Positions 49,761 through 50,504 of a stretch of DNA of 50,504 nucleotides are shown here, piece by piece. Under the pieces are notes generated by a model. The model did no database searches, was not told the origin of the DNA, and worked only from the letters and a program-made list of their open reading frames with translations. Source of the DNA: Methanoculleus sp. UBA303. Lineage in GTDB: Archaea > Halobacteriota > Methanomicrobia > Methanomicrobiales > Methanoculleaceae. Within the stretch, counting starts at the first letter, position 1. Each line of letters begins with the position of its first letter. The stretch lies in contig DANY01000022.1 of assembly GCA_002501655.1 (NCBI GenBank), positions 1 to 50,504 of the forward strand, written 5' to 3'. Both the position numbers and the translations under genes were made by a program.

Positions 49761-50504
49761 ATGGCACTGCGAGCGGTCAGTAACTATCTGCGTCTTCCCA
49801 AGAAGACGTTCCAGATCCTCGACACGCTCGCGTACCATGCCAAGGGCATGTACAACGTGGGGTTGTACAACGTCCGGCAGCACTATGCCACGCACCAGGA
49901 GAACAGCCAGATCCTTCAGAGGATCCGACCGGACCTCACCTCCAGGGTTGACGTGCTGGTCGGATCCTATCTCCCCTACACCCGAAAGAAGGACTTCCCC
50001 TTCAAAGAGTACAGCACTTCTGTGCAGTCAAAAGAGAACGAGAACTACGGATTGCTGCACAGCGACACCGCTCAGCAGACCTTGCGGTCGGTTGAAGAAG
50101 CTTACAAAGGGTATTTCGAGCTGATGAAACTGTATCGCAAGGGGCAGCTCGAATACCGCCCCGGTTCCCCGAAGTATCTGCCGAAAGATGGCCGGTTCAA
50201 GTTGGCGTTCCCCCGGGCGCACCTGACGATCCGCAACGGATCCGTGACGCTCGGGATGTCCCACAAGTTCCGGAAGCAGCACGGCCTGACGGGCAAGGAA
50301 CTCACCTTCCCGATCCCGCCGTGCATCAAGCCACACCAGATCCGGGAGGTCACGATCCTGCCGGTCCACGGGGGGAAGGCGTACAAGATCGAGTTCTGCT
50401 ACGACGCTCCCCCCCAACCTCAACCCCTTGACCCCGATCAGTATCTTGCTATCGACCTCGGGCTCAACAACTTTGCGACGATGGTTGACACCGCCACCGG
50501 GGCT
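49761..50504 (+). CDS. tnpB: RNA-guided endonuclease TnpB family (IS605 OrfB), truncated by window end
   Basis: An open frame runs from ATG 49761 (MALRAVSNYLRLPKKTFQ) to the end of the window without a stop, 248 residues so far. It has the OrfB helical N-terminal domain (LHSDTAQQTLRSVEEAYKGY), a central beta region (GRFKLAFPRAHLTI, HQIREVTILPV), and the first RuvC motif AIDLGLNNFATMVD with its catalytic Asp at the very end. RuvC II/III and the zinc ribbon lie outside. No tnpA is visible on this side, so it may be an IS1341-type, tnpB-only element; its guide RNA would be at the unseen 3' end. Confidence 0.9.
   Translation, partial: MALRAVSNYLRLPKKTFQILDTLAYHAKGMYNVGLYNVRQHYATHQENSQILQRIRPDLTSRVDVLVGSYLPYTRKKDFPFKEYSTSVQSKENENYGLLHSDTAQQTLRSVEEAYKGYFELMKLYRKGQLEYRPGSPKYLPKDGRFKLAFPRAHLTIRNGSVTLGMSHKFRKQHGLTGKELTFPIPPCIKPHQIREVTILPVHGGKAYKIEFCYDAPPQPQPLDPDQYLAIDLGLNNFATMVDTATGA

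Noticed and set aside
1..50504. tRNA, rRNA genes and CRISPR arrays
   Set aside because: Reading the gaps on both strands showed no tRNA-like cloverleaf with a T-loop motif, no rRNA sequence and no regularly spaced repeats.

Overview
The window looks like chromosomal DNA of a methanogenic archaeon. High GC, archaea-type genes (RIO2 kinase, cupin-type phosphoglucose isomerase, TrmB regulators, COG1361 surface proteins, an NrpR-domain protein, anaerobic CbiT/L/F/G/H/C/D/E cobalamin genes) and TATA boxes about 25 nt before start codons all fit the Methanomicrobiales. A Methanoculleus-like organism is my best guess, inferred from gene content and style only. Genes are tightly packed, with many 1-11 bp overlaps. 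I see no rRNA, tRNA or CRISPR array.

Layout. 0.2-7.3 kb: redox and membrane proteins, then a minus-strand block RIO2 kinase > DUF460 > ThiL, then a tRNA thiolase. 7.3-10.9 kb: an operon of a COG1361 surface protein and glucose-6-phosphate isomerase, divergent from a TrmB regulator, with a perfect 9-bp-arm inverted repeat between them; then an NrpR-domain protein. 11-15 kb: an unknown protein, a disulfide-oxidoreductase-like flavoprotein and a CBS/DRTGG Mn-pyrophosphatase. 15.1-19.8 kb: a COG1361 protein with a MacB-type ABC transporter and a second lone permease. 20-24.5 kb: an unknown, possibly nuclease-fold protein, MarC, PAP2 phosphatase, and an NfeD/stomatin pair. 24.8-30.1 kb: a solitary DNA methyltransferase, site-2 protease, RNase HII, TrkA-type protein, and a ferredoxin/geranylgeranyl-reductase pair.

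30.2-46.3 kb is mainly cobalamin. The first block (cbiT-L-F-G-H-C-D-E, 30.3-35.9 kb) makes the corrin ring. The second (cbiA on minus; cbiM-N-Q-O on plus, 41.9-46.3 kb) amidates cobyrinate and imports cobalt. Between them lies a ~6 kb accessory segment: an IS5-type transposase fragment, two DNA adenine methyltransferases without a visible restriction enzyme, a PAS-domain histidine kinase and a cupredoxin-like lipoprotein lacking all copper ligands. After the cobalt genes come pyruvate kinase, a cation efflux protein, a secreted protein whose signal peptide is out of frame with its body, and the start of an IS605-type TnpB that runs off the window.

The most interesting points are the operator-like repeats in the TrmB, cbiT, cbiM and methyltransferase promoter regions, the copper-ligand-free cupredoxin, the C-terminal extension on CbiO, a candidate divergent PD-(D/E)XK protein at 20.1 kb, and TnpB-associated hairpins. 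I did not find a clear, wholly new multi-gene system.
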